Positions 8,130 through 15,739 of a DNA stretch of 26,931 nucleotides are shown one piece after another (the stretch's first letter is position 1; each line of letters opens with the position of its first letter). Source of the DNA: a virus. Where the stretch lies: positions 1 to 26,931 of the IMG/VR virus record IMGVR_UViG_3300017755_003472; one strand, 5' to 3'. The position numbers were made by a program, and so were the translations under genes. The notes beneath the pieces were generated by a model. The model had not been told where the DNA came from. It saw only the letters and a program-made list of their open reading frames with translations, and made no database searches.

Positions 8130-9647
8130 ATGTCAACATTAAATGATTTAGTAGACTATGCCACACCTCTTCAACCAACCGCAACAGAAATTAGAACTGA
8201 ATATATAGAACCCATTACAAGTTCTACATATAAATACACTTTTAGGTTAGATCAAGCAGGGTATTTAGACACAAACTCTATGTTAATTTTCAAATTAAAA
8301 ACTAAAACTCATAACAATGAAAACCGTGTAAACCTCCATAATGGGGTTTTAGGTGGTATTAAAAGAGTTATTTTCCAAGTGGGAGATAATATTATAAATG
8401 ATGTTCAAGATGTTTATAAATATTCAACAATTAAAAATATGAATATGCCAAATAGTATGAAAAATGATTATTTGGGACATTATCTTGGTAATTCTATGTA
8501 TACAGATGTATTAAAAGATCAGAATGAAAAACCTGATATTGATGACACATCAGCAACCGTTAATAGTTATTTGGATGAAATTACTAATGCCACTGTAGGT
8601 TCTATTAATGTTAACCACAAAAAAAGTGGAACTGATTTTGGAAAATCAACAGGAGCATCAGGTCAAGGGGCGAAAATAAACTCAATGCCAATTAGCACTG
8701 ATATTTCAAAAAATCATCAATATGGTATTACTCTTGGTATGTTGATCCCAGCATTAAAAGGACAAAAAATTCCATTATTCCTTTTTGATAAACAAAGAAT
8801 TTTACTTACTTTTGAATTTAATACCTCAGATGTTTACTGTAATTCTATTGCTACTGCTGATGTAGCATATGATGCTACTGGTGATGGTTGGTCAGCACCT
8901 GATGAAGTTACTCCAGCAGATGTTAAAATGGTTGTTGATTATATTGTAGTGCCAACAGATGCTCAAAATGAATTAATTCAACAAACTATGGCAGATGGAG
9001 GATATCAACTTGAGTTTTATGATGTTGTTAATGTTGAAAAAAATATCCCAGCAGGAGGCGATGAAGTTGAACACAGAATAGGGCAAAATAATAGAGAATT
9101 ACATAATGTTATTATGTGGAAAGAAACAGCAGGTAATAGTATGTCAACTCAAACTGATGGAGCAACTAAACAAAAAGGTCAAGTATATTTTGGTAAAAAT
9201 CAAAAATGTCAAGGTTTCGCCTATGAGGAATATAATGTTAATATTGATGGTAGAGATGAATTTGACCATTTTGTATACAATCCAGTTTCTCAATATAATG
9301 AACTTTCTGCCGTTTTAGGTAAAGATTGGGATGTAGTCAGGAGTCAATATTGTTGTGATGATAATACTGCTGAATCTTATTTAGCACCATTAGAAAATGG
9401 TTTATTAGGAACTCAAAAACCATTAGGATTATGTCTTAGAAATGGTGAACCAGTTGTAGTAGGAGGTGGAAGACAAATTGGAAATTATCCTGTTATATGG
9501 AAATGGAAGAGAAAATCATCAGCAGTTGTAAAAAATAATTGCCCAAGAGATGATCATACAATTAAAGTAAATTATTTTTGCGAAGTTTCAAGAGTTGCTA
9601 ATATTATGAATACAGGTAAAGGTATGAATGTTGTAGTATCATATTAA
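8130..9647 (+). CDS. Major capsid protein (double-jelly-roll, PLV type)
   Basis: A 505-aa protein with the expected order for a double-jelly-roll capsid subunit. After a short N-arm, the first strands read KYTFRLDQAGYLDTNSMLIF, then GGIKRVIFQVGDNIINDVQDVYKYS, which corresponds to the usual 'G-ss-lI..v.i...g..le.i.nY' segment of PLV capsid proteins. Later come VVDYIVVPTDAQNELIQQ and EHRIGQNNRELHNVIMW (about 310-330), a hydrophobic plus Asn/Arg signature between the two barrels. Barrel two ends in KVNYFCEVSRVANIMNTGKG. Length fits PLV capsid proteins (about 480-650 aa). It forms the capsomers of an icosahedral shell. It has the canonical late-type promoter 8100-8129. Two more divergent capsid-like proteins are at 17174 and 18989; I chose this one as major on length and best motif fit, which a profile search could overturn. 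Confidence 0.75.
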   Translation: MSTLNDLVDYATPLQPTATEIRTEYIEPITSSTYKYTFRLDQAGYLDTNSMLIFKLKTKTHNNENRVNLHNGVLGGIKRVIFQVGDNIINDVQDVYKYSTIKNMNMPNSMKNDYLGHYLGNSMYTDVLKDQNEKPDIDDTSATVNSYLDEITNATVGSINVNHKKSGTDFGKSTGASGQGAKINSMPISTDISKNHQYGITLGMLIPALKGQKIPLFLFDKQRILLTFEFNTSDVYCNSIATADVAYDATGDGWSAPDEVTPADVKMVVDYIVVPTDAQNELIQQTMADGGYQLEFYDVVNVEKNIPAGGDEVEHRIGQNNRELHNVIMWKETAGNSMSTQTDGATKQKGQVYFGKNQKCQGFAYEEYNVNIDGRDEFDHFVYNPVSQYNELSAVLGKDWDVVRSQYCCDDNTAESYLAPLENGLLGTQKPLGLCLRNGEPVVVGGGRQIGNYPVIWKWKRKSSAVVKNNCPRDDHTIKVNYFCEVSRVANIMNTGKGMNVVVSY

Positions 9648-9813
9648 TTTTCTTTTGTAATATTAATGAGTTATGGATATAAAAAAATATATGATAAAGT
9701 GATTTTTGAATTAAAAATATATATTAAAAAAAATTTATGTTATGGATTGGTATGTAATAATAAAGTCTGTTTTTGCTAATTATAATAAAATAAATATATT
9801 GTATTATAATAAT

Positions 9814-10080
9814 ATGGACAAACCATTATATAAACCATTCAAATATAAAGGAAAAGGTAAATTTAAATATTCAGTATATGTTAAAAATGGAAAAGGAGGG
9901 AAAAAAGTAATTCATTTTGGTCATTCTGATTATCAAGATTTTACACAACATAAAGATGAAAAAAGAAGGAAATCATATTTAGCAAGAGCAAAAGGAATTA
10001 AAAATAAAGCAGGACAATTAACTTATAAATTAAAAGATACCAAAAATTATTGGGCAGTGAAATACCTATGGAAAGGGTGA
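9814..10080 (+). CDS. DUF5754-like small basic protein
   Basis: An 88-aa protein. I start it at ATG 9814 (MDKPLYKPFKYKG), because TATA-like DNA ends right before it; an in-frame ATG at 9742 would add 24 residues of unconvincing composition. The core reads KYSVYVKNGKGGKKVIHFGH, then DYQDFTQHKDEKRRKSYLARAKGIK and a closing NYWAVKYLWKG. That pattern (a VYVKN..GK.K.I.FG hairpin, then H.D..RR..Y..R, then YW....LW) matches from memory the small DUF5754-type proteins of giant viruses, PLVs and phages, whose function is unknown. The basic RR/YLARAKG segment suggests nucleic-acid or virion binding. The stop codon (10078-10080) directly abuts palindrome copy 3. Confidence 0.78.
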   Translation: MDKPLYKPFKYKGKGKFKYSVYVKNGKGGKKVIHFGHSDYQDFTQHKDEKRRKSYLARAKGIKNKAGQLTYKLKDTKNYWAVKYLWKG

Positions 10081-10134
10081 GAACCTAAGTTCCATTTTAT
10101 TGACTAATTAGTCAATGATTTGGAATATGAGTTC
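10081..10134 (+). repeat. 54-bp directional palindrome, copy 3 (orientation A)
   Basis: The first base follows directly on the TGA of the 88-aa gene. GAACCTAAGTTCC at left, GACTAATTAGTC centre (perfectly self-complementary here), GGAATATGAGTTC at right. It lies between two plus-strand genes. Confidence 0.95.
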
Positions 10135-10214
10135 CACTAATTCTTGAATATACCACTAAATATTCATTTATATTAGTTTTATAAATGTTTTTTCATTATT
10201 TTTACAATATATTT

Positions 10215-10244
10215 AAAATAAAATATATTATAATTATATATACA
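10215..10244 (+). promoter_or_regulatory. Virion-type (late) promoter element of 10245
   Basis: AAAATAAAATATATTATAAT then TATATATACA ending at the ATG. It lies inside the longer possible frame from 10185, which argues for the start at 10245. Confidence 0.75.
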
Positions 10245-12647
10245 ATGTCAAATGTTTTATACATAGATGCTAACAGGCAAAATTCAATGTTTCATAATGA
10301 TCAGAACAATGAGTGGCAAACTAAATTAAATACAGAAACTTTACTGCCAAAAGGCACTGGAATCCAAATTCAAACATCATTTATTAATAAAAAGGGTATT
10401 AATGGTGGTAGTATTGAAATTGATGAAGATATAGTGGAAACCATTTCATATTATTTTTATATAACAGAACAACCACATTTAGTAAGTCATATGAACCATT
10501 CAGGTAATGTATTTTCCCCTGTAAATTCGTGGATGAGATCTTCACTTGCTTGTGATGCTTATACATTTAGAGGCAATTTTGATGATGGAGTGCCTATTAA
10601 TGTTGTAGAAGATATAATATATGGTGAACAATTAGCAAGTAATGGAGGACAAGCAGTAGCAGGTTGGACATATTACAATGGACAGGTAAAAACACCTGAT
10701 TTTTTACATTATGGAGGAACATCTCAAATTTTACCACAATGTCAATGGGTATATAATCCAACCGCACATCCAGTTACAAACCCTCAAACTATACCAAGAG
10801 CGGATTATGTATTGAAACCTGATATTAAAACATTAACAATATCTATTCCTGCTGGAGTATATGGTATTGGAGAATTATCTCAATTAATTGATGATCAAAT
10901 GAACGGTGTAAAATTTTATGATCCAATTACTAATAAAATTTATGATCAAAATAATACTTTTAGAAGAAGAGATGCTCAAGACCTATATGCTGTTGATACA
11001 GAGGGAAATCCGCTTAGTGATGATATGTTTGATGGTCAAATGTATAATAAACCAATTTTTCAAAATATTGATGTTTTTCCAAGATATTTTCAAACATCTA
11101 TAGATAAACCTGAAATAAAAAACAATGTAGGTGGAACAACTTTTATAAATATGAAAGATTTCACAGAAATGGCAACTTATTTAACTTCATCTGATGGTGG
11201 TGTAGATGGAGATATGAGTAATTATCCATTACAAGGTTTTACAAATTTTTGGATGAAAGGTTCAAATGATGGTGATGCTGGAAGAAATGCCGATACTACA
11301 GGTAATAGAATGATAAGACCATTTTATATGTTAAGAGTTAATTATGATGATGGAGAAGAAGGAACAAATAATGCTAACGGAGTATCAACAGGACATCAGA
11401 AAGATAGTTTTATAAATAATTATAATTTATATGAGTCTGATCCTTACAAATCACATAGGAAAAAATTAATTGGAAGTAATAATTTTTCTTTCAAATATGA
11501 TTCAGAAAAAAACGGTTATTCAATAAATGGTTTACATAATTGTGTTAGATCTCCTTCTCACGATAGATTTGCTAATAAAATAGTTTCATCAGGTCAAACA
11601 GTTATAAATTTTAAAAAAATAAGAACAGGTGGTGTAGTTGGCGATTATCAGTTAACTAATCCAACAGGAACTTGGACAAATAACGGTGATGGGACTCCTA
11701 ATTTAGCAAAAAAAGTTATTAGAAATAAACTTATAGGAGCATTAAATACTCCTGAAACAAGAGATATGGGAATTATGATTATAAATTTTGGTTTAGATAC
11801 AGCAAAAAAACATAGAACAAATAAAAGTTTAATACCAACAGAAAATATTGCTAAATTTTCACAATTTTTTAATACAGAAGATGAAGCAAAAGAAGTATGG
11901 AAAACTACATTATGGTATAGATTAGGTTTTGATTATGATCAATTAAATGAACCATCAGGAACTAATATTATATATGATAGAGGATTCGTTAATGATTATG
12001 GATTCACAACTGATACTGAAATAACTAACGATATTATACCCACAATATCATCACAAAATAATCCAGTAGATTATGCTCCTACACCTCCATCAAAAACAGC
12101 AACTCCTGTTAATATAACTGGTTTTCAGTTGTTTAATAATCAAGGATATGCCTCACCTCAGGAATCAATGATAGCACCTCAAGTTCAACCACTTTTCTCA
12201 AATTCAGTTTATTATGAGTGTTGTTTATATCCTGTTATTATTTCAGATGTTGGAGGTGTTATTGCTCGTAGATTACCAGCATTAAGTCAACATCCTTATT
12301 ATTTAATAACTACAGATTTATGTGATAATTACAAAGATAATGTTAAAAAAGGTGATGTATTACCATTAATTGGTGTTGTTCCTAAAACAAGTTTAAGTAA
12401 TCAAGATTTTATTACAGCAGAAAATCAAATAGTTCAGATATTAAGTCAAGATAAAGTTGTTAATAAATTTAACATTAAAATATTAAATCCTGATTTAACA
12501 GCACCCACTTTAGAAGAAAATTCTTCAATTATATTAAAATTAACATTACCAAATATAACACCATTATCTCTATTAGAAGAAGACCCAACACAAAAAAAAG
12601 TAGTTCAAGAAATTATGGCAACACAAACCGAATTAGTGGGAAACTAA
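10245..12647 (+). CDS. Large virion structural protein (800 aa)
   Basis: An 800-aa protein. I start it at ATG 10245 (MSNVLYIDANRQN), directly after the late-type element ending in TATATACA; an in-frame ATG at 10185 would place that promoter inside the gene. Composition is beta-rich (N, T, S, G, Y, D) without membrane segments or signal peptide. The opening (NNEWQTKLNTETLLPKGTGI, then IQIQTSFINKKG) parallels the N-terminus of the 1,060-aa protein, suggesting a shared assembly domain. The last 120 residues include HPYYLITTDLCDNYK, LPLIGVVPKTSLSNQDF and NIKILNPDLTAPTLEENSS, a well-structured C-terminal domain whose counterparts I associate with large virion proteins of PLVs and giant viruses. 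Likely a minor capsid, vertex or spike component; the exact place is unknown. Confidence 0.72.
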   Translation: MSNVLYIDANRQNSMFHNDQNNEWQTKLNTETLLPKGTGIQIQTSFINKKGINGGSIEIDEDIVETISYYFYITEQPHLVSHMNHSGNVFSPVNSWMRSSLACDAYTFRGNFDDGVPINVVEDIIYGEQLASNGGQAVAGWTYYNGQVKTPDFLHYGGTSQILPQCQWVYNPTAHPVTNPQTIPRADYVLKPDIKTLTISIPAGVYGIGELSQLIDDQMNGVKFYDPITNKIYDQNNTFRRRDAQDLYAVDTEGNPLSDDMFDGQMYNKPIFQNIDVFPRYFQTSIDKPEIKNNVGGTTFINMKDFTEMATYLTSSDGGVDGDMSNYPLQGFTNFWMKGSNDGDAGRNADTTGNRMIRPFYMLRVNYDDGEEGTNNANGVSTGHQKDSFINNYNLYESDPYKSHRKKLIGSNNFSFKYDSEKNGYSINGLHNCVRSPSHDRFANKIVSSGQTVINFKKIRTGGVVGDYQLTNPTGTWTNNGDGTPNLAKKVIRNKLIGALNTPETRDMGIMIINFGLDTAKKHRTNKSLIPTENIAKFSQFFNTEDEAKEVWKTTLWYRLGFDYDQLNEPSGTNIIYDRGFVNDYGFTTDTEITNDIIPTISSQNNPVDYAPTPPSKTATPVNITGFQLFNNQGYASPQESMIAPQVQPLFSNSVYYECCLYPVIISDVGGVIARRLPALSQHPYYLITTDLCDNYKDNVKKGDVLPLIGVVPKTSLSNQDFITAENQIVQILSQDKVVNKFNIKILNPDLTAPTLEENSSIILKLTLPNITPLSLLEEDPTQKKVVQEIMATQTELVGN

Positions 12648-12700
12648 AGTTATATATTATAACTATAATTGGAAATTAATATGTATACTAATTTTATATA

Positions 12701-12889
12701 ATGAAAAAATCAGAATATAAAAGTATAAATTCTTCCTCCTCTAAAAAAATTAGTAAAGATAAAGGACAAAAAAATGGTGGATGTAAATGTGGATGTCAAG
12801 CGATGACAAAATCAAATTGCCCTGATCCTTTTACAACTAAAACAAAAGATGATAAAAAACCATTAATTAAAAAGGAAAAGAAATATTAA
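12701..12889 (+). CDS. 62-aa Cys-containing basic protein
   Basis: A short Ser/Lys-rich protein with a compact Cys cluster, GGCKCGCQAMTKSNC (C28, C30, C32, C40), which could bind a metal ion or form disulfides. Both ends are basic and probably disordered. The ATG at 12701 follows a TATA-like run. It is last in the plus-strand run from 8130, and its stop overlaps the end of the convergent integrase gene by 4 bp. No family is recognised. Confidence 0.55.
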   Translation: MKKSEYKSINSSSSKKISKDKGQKNGGCKCGCQAMTKSNCPDPFTTKTKDDKKPLIKKEKKY

Positions 12890-13929
12890 TCAAAACTTAC
12901 TATAATTTTATCATTTTTATTATCTTCTACAACAGGTTTTTTTTTATTATATTTTTCCATCATTGTAGCATCATAAGTTTGACCCATAAAATTAGCAATT
13001 TGTCTTTTTTCTTCAATTGTATGATTTTGTGATAAATAGTCACTAATAAAAATATGCCTAATTAAATTAACTGATAATTCTTTATCAACTACTTTTCTTG
13101 TAATATATTTTAATGTATCTGTTATATTGCTCTGTGTCATATCTCTTTTTTCTTTGTTTACAAATAATGTTAAATTCTTTTTATTATTTATAAAATTATC
13201 TCTAACTTCAATGTATCTTGGTAATATTTTTGATATGATATTATTTTCATCTATTGTATGATCAATTTGTCCTAAATATTGTGATGTTTTATATTGATTA
13301 AATACTAATTCATATGTATTATTCCCATTTATCATTAAATAATTATGTTTTTTATTAAGACTTGTTCCTGACCTTTTATTTTTATTTTTAATTACCATAA
13401 ATTGATAATTACCAATTCTTGCTGGTGGTAGTTCTGTATATAATGTTAATAATAAAAAATCTCTTATCCATTTGTATTTTTGATAATCATTTAATTTATC
13501 ATTATTTAAATATTGATAAAATTCATTGTCATAAAAATCTTTTACTTTATCTTTTAAGATTGGGTATTCAATCCAATTTTTTTGTTCGTTTTTAGTCATT
13601 TCATTTTTTTCAATTATTTTTTTGGTTTTATCACAATATTTTTTTAAAACTTCATTCCATTTTAAAATCAATGAATTTGGTGCTTCCTTAAACTTCAAAA
13701 AAGTTTTTATTCCCATAATTGTTTGAATTTGGGTATTTAAGGCATAATGACTAAATAATTTTTCAAATTTAGAAAGGTTTTCAAAATCTTCTATAGATAA
13801 GTCATTGATGTCTTTTTTAGTAATTTTCTCTAACCTAATTAAGTTAAACTTCATTACATTATATGTGGAGTTGCTTCTATTTGGATTAATATCCATATAA
13901 TAGTTTATTATGTCTTGAATTGAAATCAT
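12886..13929 (-). CDS. Tyrosine recombinase/integrase
   Basis: A 347-aa protein with the two-domain plan of tyrosine recombinases. Residues about 1-110 are an all-helical core-binding domain (ISIQDIINYYMDINPN...). Catalytic residues of the C-terminal domain are R171 in PPARIGNYQF, K214 in FNQYKTSQYLG (beta-hairpin Lys), R291 in NLIRHIFISDYL and Y327 in MMEKYNKK. The box II His that normally sits three residues before the Arg is Asn (N288), and the usual 'GH' before the Tyr is GQ (Q317). Such changes are tolerated in some viral members. Expected reaction: cutting and rejoining two DNA duplexes through a 3'-phosphotyrosine, for genome integration, excision or inversion. No attachment site is provable here; the eight 54-bp palindromes are candidate substrates. 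It is a minus-strand gene inside a plus-strand region. Confidence 0.88.
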   Translation of the reverse strand: MISIQDIINYYMDINPNRSNSTYNVMKFNLIRLEKITKKDINDLSIEDFENLSKFEKLFSHYALNTQIQTIMGIKTFLKFKEAPNSLILKWNEVLKKYCDKTKKIIEKNEMTKNEQKNWIEYPILKDKVKDFYDNEFYQYLNNDKLNDYQKYKWIRDFLLLTLYTELPPARIGNYQFMVIKNKNKRSGTSLNKKHNYLMINGNNTYELVFNQYKTSQYLGQIDHTIDENNIISKILPRYIEVRDNFINNKKNLTLFVNKEKRDMTQSNITDTLKYITRKVVDKELSVNLIRHIFISDYLSQNHTIEEKRQIANFMGQTYDATMMEKYNKKKPVVEDNKNDKIIVSFD

Positions 13930-14002
13930 ATTACTATATATATTACTATATATTTTTATTTTAAATAAAAAACCAATTAAATTATATTATAGTATATTAA
14001 TA

Positions 14003-14290
14003 ATGACCGATCAGGAAGGTAAAAATGAAAATGTAGATATGACAGAACAAAGGTATTTAGAATTGGCACAGGATTTTAAAAATATTATGGAGGAGAAGGA
14101 ACAGGAAATCAAAAAAATAAAGGCAGAATTAAATGACTTTAAATTCGTTATGTATAAAGTATTGGGGATAACTTCGTTTTGTTCTGAAATATTTGAAAGT
14201 ATGGATGAGTTAGGAGTAAATGGGCAGACAATGGAACATAATTTAGAATATTTAAATAATCAAATAATGCTGTTATTACAAATTCACTAA
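14003..14290 (+). CDS. Small coiled-coil protein
   Basis: A 95-aa acidic protein. Residues about 15-55 form a strong coiled coil (QDFKNIMEEKEQEIKKIKAE), followed by a mixed hydrophobic helix region (FVMYKVLGITSFCSEIFESM) that could dimerise or bind a partner. No family recognised. It diverges from the integrase across a 73-bp TATA-rich spacer, so the two may share a control region. Palindrome copy 4 starts 6 bp after its stop. Confidence 0.65.
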   Translation: MTDQEGKNENVDMTEQRYLELAQDFKNIMEEKEQEIKKIKAELNDFKFVMYKVLGITSFCSEIFESMDELGVNGQTMEHNLEYLNNQIMLLLQIH

Positions 14291-14296
14291 AATATG

Positions 14297-14350
14297 GAAC
14301 TCATATTCCAATTCATTAACTAATTAGTCAATGATTTGGAACTTAGGTTC
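14297..14350 (-). repeat. 54-bp directional palindrome, copy 4 (orientation B)
   Basis: Inverse orientation: plus strand begins GAACTCATATTCC and ends GGAACTTAGGTTC. It fills the 61-bp gap between the convergent ends of 14003-14290 and 14352-14540 almost completely. Confidence 0.95.
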
Positions 14351-14351
14351 T

Positions 14352-14540
14352 CTATTTATTAGCATCATAAAAAGCAGATATAACAGTTTTACCATTTAAT
14401 TTTAATTTTAAATCTTCAGCAAATGTTGTGTTTAATTTTTCACCTATATCCCTTAGTTTTTGTCTATCTGTGGCAATTTGGTCTATGATCTCTTCTATTT
14501 CAGTTAAATAGAAATATTTTCCAAATAAATAAGAATACAT
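14352..14540 (-). CDS. Small protein of unknown function
   Basis: A 62-aa protein beginning MYSYLFGKYFYLTEIEEII; the rest is helical and charged (DQIATDRQKLRDIGEKLNTT). I choose ATG 14540 because it follows a TATATATA run ending directly at the ATG, as in the neighbouring virion genes; an in-frame ATG at 14585 would add 15 residues of AT-rich chance sequence. It lies 66 bp after the stop of the minus-strand fibre-like gene 14607-15224 and probably belongs to the same block. Its stop directly adjoins palindrome copy 4. No function recognised. Confidence 0.6.
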   Translation of the reverse strand: MYSYLFGKYFYLTEIEEIIDQIATDRQKLRDIGEKLNTTFAEDLKLKLNGKTVISAFYDANK

Positions 14541-14606
14541 TATATATAATATATTGATATATTTTATATATAATTTAAAATCCAAATAATTACAAAAGTA
14601 ATAAGA

Positions 14607-15224
14607 TTATGCTTTATAAGATGTATTTAATGTTAAAGTTTTTGAAGAACCTGAATTATTAGTGTATGTAAAAATAACATATCTTACATCTAACTCAATA
14701 GTTTTGTAAAAATCTCCTGTAGAATTTACATAAATAACTGCCTCTTCACTTTCAAAATAAGTGACATTATCTCTACTAACTTCTACCTTAATTTGCCCTC
14801 CAGCATCATTTAAATTACCGAAAACTGCCATTCTTCTGACTGTATCAACATCTAAAGCGGTTGTGCTTTCAGTATTTCCATCAGCAACGGCAACAGCATT
14901 TTTTTGAACTGCTGATGTGGCACTAATTGCTGGAGCAGAAACAGAAACAACCCCAGCAATACTAACTGGTTGAGTTGCTTGAAAAAATGTTCCTGTTGTC
15001 GCAACAGATCCAGCAATACTAACTGGTTGAGTTGCTGGATAAAAAGCACCAGCAACATTTAATGTGCCTTCAACGGCATTTTTAATAGCATTACTATCGG
15101 CATCAATAGTAGTAAGTAAAGCAGATGAAGCACTATCAACTACCTGTAATTTTCCTGATGCGGAAACCTCCGCTAAATATGCTACCCCACTTGTTGAACC
15201 AACTAATTGTGATAATCCTGACAT
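14607..15224 (-). CDS. Putative capsid fibre/spike protein with tandem ATQPVSIAG repeats
   Basis: A 205-aa protein, Ala/Ser/Val/Thr-rich and with almost no Lys until the C-terminus, unlike its neighbours. Residues about 56-95 hold two repeats, AFYPATQPVSIAG and TFFQATQPVSIAG, of a beta type common in phage and virus fibre shafts. The C-terminal 85 residues (VEVSRDNVTYFESEEAVIYV, then DVRYVIFTYTN) form a compact beta domain that matches, in spacing and key residues, the end of the next protein (15275-15676). This looks like a shaft plus head receptor-binding protein. A late-type promoter lies immediately upstream. The exact role on the virion is inferred. Confidence 0.65.
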   Translation of the reverse strand: MSGLSQLVGSTSGVAYLAEVSASGKLQVVDSASSALLTTIDADSNAIKNAVEGTLNVAGAFYPATQPVSIAGSVATTGTFFQATQPVSIAGVVSVSAPAISATSAVQKNAVAVADGNTESTTALDVDTVRRMAVFGNLNDAGGQIKVEVSRDNVTYFESEEAVIYVNSTGDFYKTIELDVRYVIFTYTNNSGSSKTLTLNTSYKA

Positions 15225-15254
15225 TGTATATATAATTATAATATATTTTAAATT
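15225..15254 (-). promoter_or_regulatory. Virion-type (late) promoter element of 14607-15224
   Basis: Read on the minus strand: TTTAAAATATATTATAATTA then TATATACA at the ATG. Confidence 0.7.
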
Positions 15255-15274
15255 TCATATGTTATTTATTTTTT

Positions 15275-15676
15275 TTATGTAATTAAATCTATATGAAAAT
15301 TAACACTTACACTACTGCTTTTTGGATTATGAAATCTAATATATTTAGGTGGTATATCAATATATAAACAGAATGTAAGATCAGAATCAATATTAACAAC
15401 ATTCAAATTTTTTATATTAAAATATGTAATATTATCATTTGAATATTGTATTATTAAATTATGATGTGTATCTGAATTTCCCCAAATATTAGCACCTTCA
15501 GATGGATGAGCAGTTAAATTAACTGATGTTGTAAAACTGTTAGCACTAATTGTTTGATTTAATAATGTTAAATGTGTAATAGTTTTATCCATTGCTACAT
15601 TTAGTTGTCCGTTAGTATCACAATTTAAAGTTGTTAATACATTTGAGGGATTTTTTGCTCTAATTTTCACTGACAT
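15275..15676 (-). CDS. Putative fibre-head-like protein, paralogue of 14607-15224
   Basis: A 133-aa beta-rich protein. Its C-terminal half, HNLIIQYSNDNITYFNIKNL followed by DIPPKYIRFHNP, aligns by eye with the C-terminal domain of the neighbouring fibre candidate (VEVSRDNVTYFES..., DVRYVIFTY). The shared plan is a strand, S-x-DN-[IV]-TYF, an acidic loop, then RY/KYIRF and a closing strand, but the shaft repeats are absent. The N-terminus (VKIRAKNPSNVLTTLNCDTNGQ) also resembles the opening of fibre-type proteins. It is likely a duplicated head domain used for attachment or assembly. The perfect late-type promoter (15677-15706) ends at the ATG. No enzymatic motif. Confidence 0.65.
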   Translation of the reverse strand: MSVKIRAKNPSNVLTTLNCDTNGQLNVAMDKTITHLTLLNQTISANSFTTSVNLTAHPSEGANIWGNSDTHHNLIIQYSNDNITYFNIKNLNVVNIDSDLTFCLYIDIPPKYIRFHNPKSSSVSVNFHIDLIT

Positions 15677-15706
15677 TGTATATATTATTATAATATATTT
15701 TTATTT
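15677..15706 (-). promoter_or_regulatory. Virion-type (late) promoter element of 15275-15676
   Basis: Minus strand: AAAAATATATTATAATAATA then TATACA at the ATG. Confidence 0.7.
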
Positions 15707-15739
15707 ATAAATAAAATAATAAACAGGAATCAATAAAGT

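Noticed and set aside
10185-10244. Longer N-terminus for the 800-aa virion protein
   Set aside because: The extra 20 residues are encoded by the late-type promoter element itself.
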